This document shows, piece after piece, positions 35,904-44,627 of a stretch of 64,000 nucleotides of DNA. The translations under genes were made by a program, and so were the position numbers. Source of the DNA: Steroidobacter agaridevorans (GTDB lineage Bacteria; Pseudomonadota; Gammaproteobacteria; Steroidobacterales; Steroidobacteraceae); the NCBI RefSeq assembly GCF_009932555.1, contig NZ_BLJO01000007.1:419522-483521 (forward strand), given 5' to 3'. The notes beneath the pieces were generated by a model. The model did not search any database, had not been told where the DNA came from, and saw nothing but the letters and a program-made list of their open reading frames with translations. The stretch's first letter is position 1. Every line of letters begins with the position of its first letter.

Positions 35904-37310
35904 TCATTCCGCCGTCAGATACCGATCGAGCTCCTGATGCATGTTCAGGATCAACTTCTCCTGCTCCACCGCCAGCCAGGTCTGGCGCATGGCGCGTGAG
36001 TGCAATCCCTTCTGGATGCGTGGAATGTTGCCGAGGTCCTGCCGGGGAATCAGACGCAGCTGTTCCGGGTCGTGCAGATCGGTGACGCTCTCGACCGTAG
36101 CGCGCTCGAGCCTGGCCGCTGCCGGATAAGTCCTGGTCGAATAGATCTCGAACGTGCAGCGATCCGGATCGACCGGATCCGGCAGCACGCGATAGATCAT
36201 CGCGTTGCCCGCCTGCGGCAGGATCATCAGGTTTGGGAAAATAAATACCTCACCGCCCCACATGCCGAGGATCTCGGGCACGGGCTTGGGCATCGGCCGT
36301 TGCTGAGCCGCCGCCGTCGCGTACAGCGCCTTCACGTACTCGCCGCCAAGCGACGAGCCTTCGGGAATCGGCTTGCCTCGCAACGACCGAAGCACTTCGA
36401 CATCTTCTTTGAGCACCATCGCGTCCATGCCATCGACCAGCATCATCAGTCGATTGGCCATGTCCTCGAGTGGATCGCCCTGCTGTTGCTGCTTGTTGAT
36501 GTGCCCGGCCATCGGCGTCTTCTTACCGCCGTAGAAACGGCCGTGCCCTTGAGCATACGTTTCGTACGCAACATAGCGGTGCGTGAACTCCGCCTCGTCG
36601 CGCAAACCACGAACCACTTCCGCTCCGCCCTTCTCCAATTGCGGATGCGTCATGGGCACATGGAACGCTTCGAAGAACGCCTCCTGCGCCACCTTCCAAT
36701 TCGCCGGCACCGGAATCGACTTCCACCAGTAGTGGTGCATGTCCTCGATCGCGAGCCCTTCGACGATGTCTCGCACCGGCGCGATGAACTCTTCGAACGG
36801 CTGCGCGTTGCGATCGAAGTTGATGAACACGAACCCGGCCCACACCGCCACCTTCACTTGCTTGAGCGCGACATCGCTGTTCTGAAGCTGGCCGCCGCGG
36901 AACTCCTGCCGTTCGAGCACGAATTGGTTCTCGCCGTGCAGATTCCAACGCCAGCCGTGAAAGGGGCACATGATCTGCGAGTTCTCGAACTTGCCGCAGC
37001 CCTCGCCGAGCGCCGTGCCTCGATGCGGACAAACATTGTGATATGCCTTGACCGTCGACTCATCGGCGCGCACCAACAGCACCGACTGATCGCCGATGTT
37101 GTAGACGGTAAAGTCGCCTGCCTCGGGGATCTCATCGAGACGCGCCGCGGCCTGCCAGGTGCGAGTCCAGAGCTTGTCGAACTCCAGGCGCAGAAAACCC
37201 GGATCGATATAACGACCGACGCTGATGCCGTGTGGCATGGTCCGCCAGCCCGGCGGCCAATCGGCGCCGCCGCCCGACGTCGATGGTTTGCCCAGCGGTG
37301 CGACGCTCAT
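35904..37310 (-). CDS. Rieske non-haem iron oxygenase, large subunit
   Basis: About 468 residues from ATG 37310, which overlaps the SDR stop (ATGA); the frame is open further upstream but lacks a signal. The Rieske cluster ligands are Cys94 and His96 (CPH) and Cys115 and His118 (CPFH). The mononuclear iron site shows His217 and His222 in FEAFHVPMTHP. The protein hydroxylates or demethylates an aromatic or cyclic substrate using O2 and electrons from a reductase. No ferredoxin, reductase or small subunit is in the operon, so electrons must come from elsewhere. It resembles the partial oxygenase at 63430 in its C-terminal domain. Confidence 0.92.
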   Translation of the reverse strand: MSVAPLGKPSTSGGGADWPPGWRTMPHGISVGRYIDPGFLRLEFDKLWTRTWQAAARLDEIPEAGDFTVYNIGDQSVLLVRADESTVKAYHNVCPHRGTALGEGCGKFENSQIMCPFHGWRWNLHGENQFVLERQEFRGGQLQNSDVALKQVKVAVWAGFVFINFDRNAQPFEEFIAPVRDIVEGLAIEDMHHYWWKSIPVPANWKVAQEAFFEAFHVPMTHPQLEKGGAEVVRGLRDEAEFTHRYVAYETYAQGHGRFYGGKKTPMAGHINKQQQQGDPLEDMANRLMMLVDGMDAMVLKEDVEVLRSLRGKPIPEGSSLGGEYVKALYATAAAQQRPMPKPVPEILGMWGGEVFIFPNLMILPQAGNAMIYRVLPDPVDPDRCTFEIYSTRTYPAAARLERATVESVTDLHDPEQLRLIPRQDLGNIPRIQKGLHSRAMRQTWLAVEQEKLILNMHQELDRYLTAE

Positions 37311-38089
37311 GGTGTTTTCCCCGGTAGCCACTGCGAAGTGAGAGCGAACTCGGACAGGTACTTGGTCGAGCTCCAGCCGCCGTCGACGACGATGGTCTGG
37401 CCATTGATGAAGCTGCCGCCCGGCGAGCACAGGAATGCGATGGTGCTGGCGATGTCATCGACGCGGCCGAGGCGCTGGTGCGGCGTCATCTCGACGTTGA
37501 TCCGCTTGAACATCGGATCTTCGAGACGGCCCTCGGTCATCGGCGTCACCGTGACGCCTGGAGCCACGGCATTGCAGCGAATGCCTTGAGCGCCGTACTG
37601 ACAAGCGATGTGCATGGTCAGTGCGGTCAAGCCGCCCTTTGCAGCTGAGTACGCGCCGCCTCGTCGGCCGCCGATCATCGCGAACGTCGATGTCACATTG
37701 ATGATGGCCGAGCCGGGCTTCATGTGCGGCAATACATCGCGCGCAAGCCGGAACGGCGCGCGAAGCATCAGACCGAGGAAGTAGTCGAGCGATGCGTCGT
37801 CGGTCTCGTGCAAAGGCCTGGGACTTCCGACGCCAGCGTTGTTGATCAGAAAATCGATCTGACCCCAGCGCGACATCGCGAGTTCGACAACTCGCTTGGG
37901 GGCGTCATCCTGCGTGAGATCAACGGCGAGAGTCGCAATGCGCTCAGGCGCATCGATTGCCTTGGCCAACTGCTCCAGCTTCGACTCATCGCGACCGACA
38001 CCGAGCACGGCCATGCCCATCTCGGCCAGCTTCACGGCTGTGCCAAAGCCGATCCCGCTGCTCGCGCCTGTGACAATCGCGACTTGCAT
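37307..38089 (-). CDS. Short-chain dehydrogenase/reductase
   Basis: About 260 residues. The chosen ATG at 38089 places the cofactor motif TGASSGIG at residues 8-15; a much longer upstream frame is rejected because it runs inside the neighbour. The classical SDR signature is complete: NNAGVG, a catalytic Ser in VTSTFAMIGG, and Tyr/Lys in YSAAK. It oxidises or reduces a hydroxyl or keto group with NAD(P)H. It starts one base before the stop of the dehydrogenase-like gene and overlaps the Rieske gene, so it probably handles the hydroxylated or hydroxyacyl intermediate in this operon. Confidence 0.9.
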   Translation of the reverse strand: MQVAIVTGASSGIGFGTAVKLAEMGMAVLGVGRDESKLEQLAKAIDAPERIATLAVDLTQDDAPKRVVELAMSRWGQIDFLINNAGVGSPRPLHETDDASLDYFLGLMLRAPFRLARDVLPHMKPGSAIINVTSTFAMIGGRRGGAYSAAKGGLTALTMHIACQYGAQGIRCNAVAPGVTVTPMTEGRLEDPMFKRINVEMTPHQRLGRVDDIASTIAFLCSPGGSFINGQTIVVDGGWSSTKYLSEFALTSQWLPGKTP

Positions 38090-38090
38090 A

Positions 38091-38951
38091 TCAATCGCCA
38101 ACCTTCGTGTTCGCGACGCGCCTGTTGGTCGCATCCAGGCCGCCCGCGATGGCGACCAACAGCTGTGCGCGCTCCAGGTAAAGATGCGGATCCGGCTGCA
38201 CGCCCGCAGGAGCGCCGCCATGGATCTGCACGTTCTTCGCGGCGTTCTCCAGCGCCGCAGAGCCAGCGACGAACAGCGCGCTGTCAACTTGTAACGCCGC
38301 GTCCTCGCGTTCCTCATCGATCGCGACAGCCGCGAAGCTCGTCTGATCGCGTGCGCATCGTGCGGCGATGGCCATGTTCGCGCAATGTTGCTTGACCAAT
38401 TCGTGCATTCCGACTCGCGCCACGCTCATATCGAGCGTCGCTTCGGCGATGCCCGCCAGCGCCGCGGCGTCGATGAGCAGCAATCGAAGTTGTTGAGATG
38501 AATCGAAGCGCGCGATGGGCTCGCCGAAGCTGGTCGTGCTCCGCAGGTGGGCGAGCCAGAGGCGATGATCGACGCTGTCGCTGGAATCTTTGAGCTCGTA
38601 CAACGCCGCGCAATCGCGATCGCGAACCAGCACGAGCTCGGCTTGCGGATCTTCGATGACGACGATGCGCTCGCCGCGGCGATACGCCGCCGCCACTCGT
38701 CGCTCTCGTAGATCGATGTGAGCATGCATCGCGCCGATTGTCGCGAGCACCGCCGGCGCCACCAGCCGTCGCCCGAGTCCTACGACGATCAACGCCTCTT
38801 CGGCGGCTCCGAAGCCACTGCCGCCTCGCGCTTCACTGACGCCCATCCCGACCATGCCGATCTCCTCCAACGAAGCGGCGCCGGGGTGATAGCGTGACTC
38901 AGCCTCCACAGATCTGCCTCGCATGAGATGGCGTGAAGCTATCGTGCGCAT
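38091..38951 (-). CDS. Shortened acyl-CoA dehydrogenase-like protein
   Basis: This 286-residue protein is shorter than normal acyl-CoA dehydrogenases (about 380). It begins in what looks like the N-terminal helical domain (SLEEIGMVGMGVSEARGGSGFGAAEEALIVVGLGRRLVAP). The middle beta-domain is reduced, and it ends with the C-terminal four-helix unit, including VKQHCANMAIAARCA and a GSAALENAAKNVQIHGG stretch. It may be one non-catalytic half of a heteromeric dehydrogenase, as in some sterol-degrading FadE pairs. A start at 38924 is also possible. It lies between the MFS and SDR genes in the operon. Confidence 0.75.
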   Translation of the reverse strand: MRTIASRHLMRGRSVEAESRYHPGAASLEEIGMVGMGVSEARGGSGFGAAEEALIVVGLGRRLVAPAVLATIGAMHAHIDLRERRVAAAYRRGERIVVIEDPQAELVLVRDRDCAALYELKDSSDSVDHRLWLAHLRSTTSFGEPIARFDSSQQLRLLLIDAAALAGIAEATLDMSVARVGMHELVKQHCANMAIAARCARDQTSFAAVAIDEEREDAALQVDSALFVAGSAALENAAKNVQIHGGAPAGVQPDPHLYLERAQLLVAIAGGLDATNRRVANTKVGD

Positions 38952-38966
38952 GCCGGAGTGTATTGA

Positions 38967-40280
38967 TCACCGAGGACGGGGCTTTGACACCGCACGACAA
39001 GCCGGTTGCCAATCCGGATACGGGCCCAATCCTGCGACCAGCCAGCCGCTGACCAGACCGATGGGAATGCCCGCGAGCAACAGCGCGGTGTAGTTGCCGA
39101 AGTGGTCGAACACAGCACCGGCCACGATGGGCCCGATACCGGTCGCGAGCGCCATGAGCCCCGCCATGATGCCGAAGATCTTGCCAAAGTGACGCAGTCC
39201 GCCGTAGCGCGTCGTGAGATACGTGCAGATCTGCAAGTACGCGCCTGCGGAGTAGCCAAAGATCATCATCGACGCGACGATCAGTGCCGGCGTGCGAATT
39301 GGCTCGAGCAATAACGAACACGCGAGCGCCGGCAGCGACAGACAGATGCCGCCGATCCAGCCGCTCTGCCATCGATCCATCAACCATCCGGTGAGGAGCT
39401 TGCCAGTGATGCCGGCGATGCCTGCCGATGCCGCGATCTGCGCCGCGACCTCCCGCGACAATCCCGTCTGCGTGAGTATCGGCACCTTGTGCACAGTCAC
39501 CGCGACGCCAAGAAACGACGTGATGAATAACGCAGCGGCGATTCGTAGCAAAGCCGGATCGCGTACGCCTTCGGCGAGTGTCAGCCCGGTGAGTGCTGGG
39601 CGCTCCGCCGACGAGGACGGCGCACGGCGTTCGTGATCGCGTGCATCGAAGAAGAATGGCAACAGCAGCACCAGCACGACGCTGCCCCAGCCCAGGCCCA
39701 TCCATAGAAACGCCTGTCTCCAGCCGTATCCATCGATGAGCCACTGCGCGATCAACGGCGTGATGGTTTGTGACACTGCCGCGCCACTGAGCACTACGGC
39801 CAGCGCCAACGCGCGGCTCGATTGAAACACACTGGAAACGGCGGCTGTCCACACCGTGGTTTTGATGGCGATTGCGACGATCGCGTAACACACCCACAGC
39901 ACGTACCACTGGGTGAGCGAACCGGTCGCCAGACTGAAGGCGGCGAATGCAATCGCACTGAGGACGATGCCGGGAATACCGAGTCGGCGCGATCCCCAGC
40001 GATCGATGAGCGCTCCGGCGAATGGCGACAACGGCACAGCGAACAGCGCGACAATGGACAGACCCAATGACATCTGCGCGCGCGTCCAGCCAAACTCGCG
40101 ACTGAGCGGCTCCATGAACAAGCCCATGGAGTACACGGCGACTGTCGCGAACGACAATCCCGCCATGGCGGCGACAACCATCGGCCAGTGTTCGCGCCAC
40201 TCGGCGAGCGCCGAACGGTGAGTGGCGCTTCGTTCCTCTATCGTTGCCGCCGGCGCGGCATCATTCGGCACTGAGTTCAT
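38967..40280 (-). CDS. Major facilitator superfamily transporter
   Basis: About 437 residues with twelve predicted membrane segments. The loop 2-3 motif reads GALIDRWGSRRLG, the MFS signature, and a second copy at mid-protein reads GWLMDRWQSGWIG. ATG at 40280 overlaps the stop of the DapB-like gene. It probably moves an organic acid across the inner membrane. Being inside the catabolic operon, it may import the carboxylate activated by the two ligases. Confidence 0.9.
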   Translation of the reverse strand: MNSVPNDAAPAATIEERSATHRSALAEWREHWPMVVAAMAGLSFATVAVYSMGLFMEPLSREFGWTRAQMSLGLSIVALFAVPLSPFAGALIDRWGSRRLGIPGIVLSAIAFAAFSLATGSLTQWYVLWVCYAIVAIAIKTTVWTAAVSSVFQSSRALALAVVLSGAAVSQTITPLIAQWLIDGYGWRQAFLWMGLGWGSVVLVLLLPFFFDARDHERRAPSSSAERPALTGLTLAEGVRDPALLRIAAALFITSFLGVAVTVHKVPILTQTGLSREVAAQIAASAGIAGITGKLLTGWLMDRWQSGWIGGICLSLPALACSLLLEPIRTPALIVASMMIFGYSAGAYLQICTYLTTRYGGLRHFGKIFGIMAGLMALATGIGPIVAGAVFDHFGNYTALLLAGIPIGLVSGWLVAGLGPYPDWQPACRAVSKPRPR

Positions 40281-41314
40281 CCGAGCTGCGAGATCACTTG
40301 CGGCAACTCGGCCGTCGTGCGAATGCCCGGCGCGGCTTCGCAAACAACCGGCACCGCATTCACCGCCCGATGCGCCGTCAGCCCTGGAGTCATCTGCGCA
40401 TATTGCTCGATTGCGATCGGATACCGAATGGAAACATCGAGCGGCACGTCGCCCTCCACGACCACATGCCAGCCGCTGTCACGCAGGTCCCACGGCTCGG
40501 CGATGTCCTTGCTGCAGTACCAGTTCAGCCGCATGCGCATGAGCGCCCGCCCTTGCCGCATCCCCGAGACCGTGATTCTCAGCGCACCCACTGTTCCCTT
40601 CTCGATCACGCCCGCGGCAATGCGCGTTGAATTGCGCACCGTCGCGCACTCGCCTTCGATCTCGACACTATCGAGTGGCATCGCGATGGCGTTCGCCAGC
40701 GCGCGAAACGAATTCGCAAAGCCGACTTTCACCTCGGCCAGAATGTGCCTGTTGAGCACCGCCGGCGGCTGGCCGAAGCCCATGACTTTGAACAACATGT
40801 CCGGCGAGTTGCGGCTCGACACATCGGCGAACTCGTTGACGGTCAGACCCTCCAGCCGCCGCTGTAGCGACAGCAACACGATCGGCAGCGCCTCGGTGAT
40901 GAACCCCGGACTGCTGCCCGTGCTGTGCAATGACGTGCCGCCCTTCCTGCATGCGTCTTCGAGCCGCTGCCTGACACCGGGATCGAGCGTGAGCGGATCG
41001 TGGAACTCCACTCGCGTCGTCACGACATTCGCACCCGCGGACAGCAACCCGCACAGATCATCGATATTCGCGCCCTGCTGCATGTAGAGCACGCAATCCG
41101 GACGGAGCGCGATGACCTCATCGATGGAGTTGGTCGCCTTGATGCCAGTCGGAGCCAGGCCGCATAACTCGCCAGCGTCGCGCCCGGCCTTTTCCCCGGA
41201 GTGGACGTAGAGCCCGACCAGCTCCAGGTTCGGATGCTCGATGACGGATCGCAGCGAGCGCGTGCCGATGTTCCCGGTGGCCCACTGCACGACTTTGTAT
41301 GGCGCTGCTCGCAT
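40277..41314 (-). CDS. DapB-fold NAD(P)-dependent dehydrogenase of unknown substrate
   Basis: 345 residues. It opens with a Rossmann motif (VVQWATGNIGTRSLRSVI) of the type seen in dihydrodipicolinate-reductase-like and 2,4-diaminopentanoate-dehydrogenase-like proteins. It also has LVGLYVHSGEKAGRDAGELCG and, later, STGSSPGFITEALPIVL. Homologues occur in lipid and hydrocarbon catabolic clusters of actinobacteria and gammaproteobacteria, but the reaction is not known to me. Its context between dehydrogenase subunits and a transporter suggests a reductase or dehydrogenase step of the same pathway. Confidence 0.82.
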   Translation of the reverse strand: MRAAPYKVVQWATGNIGTRSLRSVIEHPNLELVGLYVHSGEKAGRDAGELCGLAPTGIKATNSIDEVIALRPDCVLYMQQGANIDDLCGLLSAGANVVTTRVEFHDPLTLDPGVRQRLEDACRKGGTSLHSTGSSPGFITEALPIVLLSLQRRLEGLTVNEFADVSSRNSPDMLFKVMGFGQPPAVLNRHILAEVKVGFANSFRALANAIAMPLDSVEIEGECATVRNSTRIAAGVIEKGTVGALRITVSGMRQGRALMRMRLNWYCSKDIAEPWDLRDSGWHVVVEGDVPLDVSIRYPIAIEQYAQMTPGLTAHRAVNAVPVVCEAAPGIRTTAELPQVISQLG

Positions 41315-41329
41315 ATTTTCGCCGTCAGA

Positions 41330-42229
41330 TCAGAAGATCAATTTCGCGACGGCGCTTGCCTGCCCGCCACGCCCGCCCAGCTCGGACAACAATGCTTTCA
41401 GTCGATAGGTCCAAAGATGCAACGGGTGCTCCAGCGTCATGCCCATCGCACCGAGCATCTGATGAACTTCGTACGCCACACGCGTCGCACTCTCCTGCGC
41501 ATGAGACGCCGCCAGCGCCGCATCGCCATCATCGGCGGTCCCTGCCGCTTTCAGCATGAGCCAACGCACGCCACCGGCGAGCACGGCGCACTCAGCCATG
41601 CGATGTCGCAGCGCTTGGAACGTGCCGAGTGGCCGACCGAACTGCTTGCGCAACGTGAGATGTTCCACAGTCGAATCGATGGCAGCTTTCAACAGGCCAC
41701 TCATTTCGGCGGCGAGCGCAACTCGCAGCCACTTCCGCGTCGCGTATGCGTCCGCGTCCGATAGCCGCTCCAGATCGATCGTTCGTTTGAGCCGACCCAT
41801 CGGATAGCCAAACAACGATTCGACGGATTCGACGTCATCCGCTGAAGGCCGCGCGATGCTGATGCGTTCGCCCTCGATCACTAACAGAGTCTTCGCCGTG
41901 CCGACGAAGCGCCCCGGCCGACCGTTCTCGACCACCGCCAATGGACGCGGCAAATCCACCGGCAGCTGCGGACGGACGAGCATGGAAAGCGCGATCTCAG
42001 CCGTGAACGGCAGTCGCGCCAGACGCTCGACTGCCATCGCGGCCGTCAGCGGCCCAAACTCCGGCACCTGCGCGATATCGAAATACTCACCCTGCCGCAG
42101 TTCGCTCTCCAGCTCATCGCCAACCAGTGCGAAGCCATGAAACTCGGTGGGCTTGTGCTGAAACTGCAGCGCCAGCTTGTCGACCGCCTCGACCAGCGAT
42201 TCCTGATCGGATGTGAGTCGGAAATCCAT
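41330..42229 (-). CDS. Acyl-CoA dehydrogenase-like subunit (second of a pair)
   Basis: About 299 residues from ATG 42229, overlapping the stop of the upstream dehydrogenase (ATGA). It is about 80 residues shorter than a full acyl-CoA dehydrogenase, mainly through loss in the middle beta-domain. It retains the N-terminal helices, a LRKQFGRPLGTFQALRHRMAE helix typical of the C-terminal domain, and HQMLGAMGMTLEHPLH near the end. The canonical catalytic Glu cannot be placed with confidence. Pairing with the full-length neighbour suggests an alpha2-beta2 enzyme such as those acting on sterol side chains. Confidence 0.85.
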   Translation of the reverse strand: MDFRLTSDQESLVEAVDKLALQFQHKPTEFHGFALVGDELESELRQGEYFDIAQVPEFGPLTAAMAVERLARLPFTAEIALSMLVRPQLPVDLPRPLAVVENGRPGRFVGTAKTLLVIEGERISIARPSADDVESVESLFGYPMGRLKRTIDLERLSDADAYATRKWLRVALAAEMSGLLKAAIDSTVEHLTLRKQFGRPLGTFQALRHRMAECAVLAGGVRWLMLKAAGTADDGDAALAASHAQESATRVAYEVHQMLGAMGMTLEHPLHLWTYRLKALLSELGGRGGQASAVAKLIF

Positions 42230-43365
42230 CAGCGCGGTTCCTTGGGCAGGCCCAGAAAATCGCTGGCGATCAGATTCAACTGAATCTCCGCGGCGCCCGA
42301 CGCGATGCCGGCAACAATGGCGCGCTGATGATGAGACAGCAGCATCTGATCCGCGCCCGCCAGCGCTTCGGGAACATGCTCGACGACGAACTCGCTGACC
42401 AGTCGTTCGGCCATCACGGTTGCGTAACGAGCCGCGCTCGCTTCCGCCCCCACCGTGAGCCCATGACGTCGCTGGTCGACGATGTTGTAACTGTAGAAGC
42501 GCGCCGACTCGCACGCCGCTCGCGCTCGTGCTGCCTGTTCGATGGCGCCGATTCCGAAGCGTCCCGTCTGCTTGAGTTTGTCGACGGCGCGATGAAGCAT
42601 GCGCGTCGCCAGCGCGAATCGAGGAATGCCGACCCGCTCGAGCGACAGCGCCGTGCGAACGATCTCCCAGCCTTTGCCTTCCTCGCCGAGCATCGCTGTC
42701 GCCGGCACGGCGGCATCATCGAAGAACACTTCGTGAATGTCGCCTTCGCCGATCACGCTGGGAATCTGGCGCACCGTGATGCCCGGCGTGTCCATGGGCA
42801 GCAGGAAAATGGAAATGCCATTGCGACCCGGCGAGGTTCGCGCGAGCAGGAAGCAGGTGTCGGCGTGGCCGGCGTATGACGTCCAGATTTTCTGGCCGTT
42901 GATTCGATAGGTCGAACCTTCTTTGTCGGCACGCGTACGCAACGATGCAAGGTCGGAGCCCGCTTCCGGCTCCGAGAATCCCTGGCACCAGATCGTCTGA
43001 CCTTGCGCCATCGGCGGGATGTAACGTTGCTGCTGCTCCTCGCAACCGAAGCGCATCAGCGTCGGGCCGATCCAGTTCACATTCATGTACTGGCCGCCGC
43101 GCGGCTCGCCCGCCTCCCACATTTCTTCGGCAAGAATGAAAGACGTCCACGGATCGGCATCGCGCCCGCCCCACCGCTTCGGCCAATGCGGCACGAGCAA
43201 GCCCGCCGCGGCGAGCGCGCCACAGAACTGCTTGGAAAACGTGCTTTGCCAATCGGTGCCGGGACCGTGCGCCAGCGACTCCCAATCGCGGGGCAAGTGG
43301 GCTGCAAGAAATTCGCGAACAGTGGCCCGGAAGGCGCGCTGCTCATCGTCCCAGGAGAAGTCCAT
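42229..43365 (-). CDS. Acyl-CoA dehydrogenase, first gene of the operon
   Basis: 378 residues, full family length. The N-terminal domain reads MDFSWDDEQRAFRATVREFL, and the FAD- and substrate-contact motifs are CQGFSEPEAGSDLASLRT and KIWTSYA. The C-terminal helical domain ends AAEIQLNLIASDFLGLP. Where medium-chain enzymes have the catalytic Glu of YEGT, this protein reads SGAAE with Ser at that place, so the base may come from another residue or from the paired subunit. It is transcribed away from the AraC-type gene at 43532; the 166-base gap presumably holds the operon promoter and activator site. Confidence 0.9.
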   Translation of the reverse strand: MDFSWDDEQRAFRATVREFLAAHLPRDWESLAHGPGTDWQSTFSKQFCGALAAAGLLVPHWPKRWGGRDADPWTSFILAEEMWEAGEPRGGQYMNVNWIGPTLMRFGCEEQQQRYIPPMAQGQTIWCQGFSEPEAGSDLASLRTRADKEGSTYRINGQKIWTSYAGHADTCFLLARTSPGRNGISIFLLPMDTPGITVRQIPSVIGEGDIHEVFFDDAAVPATAMLGEEGKGWEIVRTALSLERVGIPRFALATRMLHRAVDKLKQTGRFGIGAIEQAARARAACESARFYSYNIVDQRRHGLTVGAEASAARYATVMAERLVSEFVVEHVPEALAGADQMLLSHHQRAIVAGIASGAAEIQLNLIASDFLGLPKEPR

Positions 43366-43531
43366 CCCGTCTCGAGCTCGTCACGGCTGATGGTCGGCCA
43401 CGTTACCGGCTGGCCCCGCGCAGGATCTTGACCGCTGACGCCAAAAACCCGCGTCGCGCTCCAGCGTCGCATTGTCCGCGCGCCAGCGCGTGGCTATGCT
43501 CAGTCAAGCCAGCCGAAAAGGTGCGGACCCC

Positions 43532-44623
43532 GTGGACAGAAAGCTCGACGCCGCAGCGGATTCCGAAACGCCCGATCAGGGCACCGCCATGGTGCGCGTC
43601 GACGCGCTTCGCAAGTTCACGGACGTTGTGACCAAGCTCGGCGGCGATCCCAAGAGCCTGCTGGCCAAAGTACAGATCGATCCGGCCATCCTGAATCACC
43701 GGCACGCGGTCATGCCTTACCGCTCGCTGGTGCTGATCCTCGAACACGCTGCAGCGGAACTCCGTTGCCCCGACTTCGGCATGCGCCTGGCCACGACGCA
43801 AGGTGGCATCAAAGTCCTCGGCCCGCTCGAGTTCGCCATGCGCAACTCGCGAACCTTGCGCGAGGCGTTTCATTACTGCGCCGAGCACGTCCACGTTTAC
43901 AGCACGGCGTCGCAGATGCGCATCCGACGCGACCTGGTGCCGGACGCACTATTCTTCCAATTGGAAATCTCCGTCGCGCGCCTGCCGCCACACCCGCAAA
44001 GCGTGGAGCGCGCGCTGAAGCTGACTCAGGATATTTCCATCGAAATCACGCACGGCCGCGTCCGGCCCCGCGAAGTCTGGATGGCGCACCAGCCGCTGTC
44101 ATCGCCGGCGAAGTATCGCGAGTACTTCGGCGCTGACGTGCGCTTCGGCCAGCCGATGAATGGGCTGGTTTTCACGGAAGCCGATCTCGACGTAGAGATC
44201 CCGAATCCCGACGCGCAGATCTATGAACTGAGCACCGACTTCATCGAACAGCGCTTCCCGTCCGCCGACGCGGTGTTGGCACCTCGCGTACAGACGATCG
44301 TCGAACGACTGCTGGCCGAAGGCGACTGCACGCATGCCAGCGTCGCCACCCTGTTGGGAATGCACCCGCGCACGCTGCAACGACGATTGCGGTTGGAGGG
44401 AAAGTCGGTTGAGTCGATCAAAGATGGGGTGCGGCGGGATATCGCCCTTCGACATTTGAAGCAGTCGACACTGCCGCTGAGTCGGATTGCGAAACTGCTC
44501 GGGTACTCGGAGACGTCGGCGCTGTCACGCAGTTGTTATCGCTGGTTCGGGTTGTCGCCTCGACAGTTGCGGTCCGGCGCGACTCCAGAGGGAGGTGAAG
44601 AGCAAACCAAAGAAAGCGCCTGA
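43532..44623 (+). CDS. AraC-family regulator with arabinose-binding-type N-terminal domain
   Basis: About 363 residues from GTG 43532; TTG 43472 and ATG 43496 are in frame but have no ribosome site, and the GTG start matches the length of the paralogue. The N-terminal effector domain (about 20-210, Arabinose_bd/PF12625-type) includes VLGPLEFAMRNSRTLREAF. The C-terminal pair of helix-turn-helix motifs includes SVATLLGMHPRTLQRRL and LSRIAKLLGYSETSALSRSCYRWFG. Position suggests it activates the divergent ten-gene catabolic operon in response to its substrate. It ends four bases from the convergent paralogue. Confidence 0.9.
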   Translation: MDRKLDAAADSETPDQGTAMVRVDALRKFTDVVTKLGGDPKSLLAKVQIDPAILNHRHAVMPYRSLVLILEHAAAELRCPDFGMRLATTQGGIKVLGPLEFAMRNSRTLREAFHYCAEHVHVYSTASQMRIRRDLVPDALFFQLEISVARLPPHPQSVERALKLTQDISIEITHGRVRPREVWMAHQPLSSPAKYREYFGADVRFGQPMNGLVFTEADLDVEIPNPDAQIYELSTDFIEQRFPSADAVLAPRVQTIVERLLAEGDCTHASVATLLGMHPRTLQRRLRLEGKSVESIKDGVRRDIALRHLKQSTLPLSRIAKLLGYSETSALSRSCYRWFGLSPRQLRSGATPEGGEEQTKESA

Positions 44624-44627
44624 GGCG

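Noticed and set aside
37310..37430. Upstream extension of the Rieske oxygenase to 37430
   Set aside because: The extra 40 residues are Arg-rich, overlap the SDR gene and lack a ribosome site; ATGA coupling at 37310 is better.
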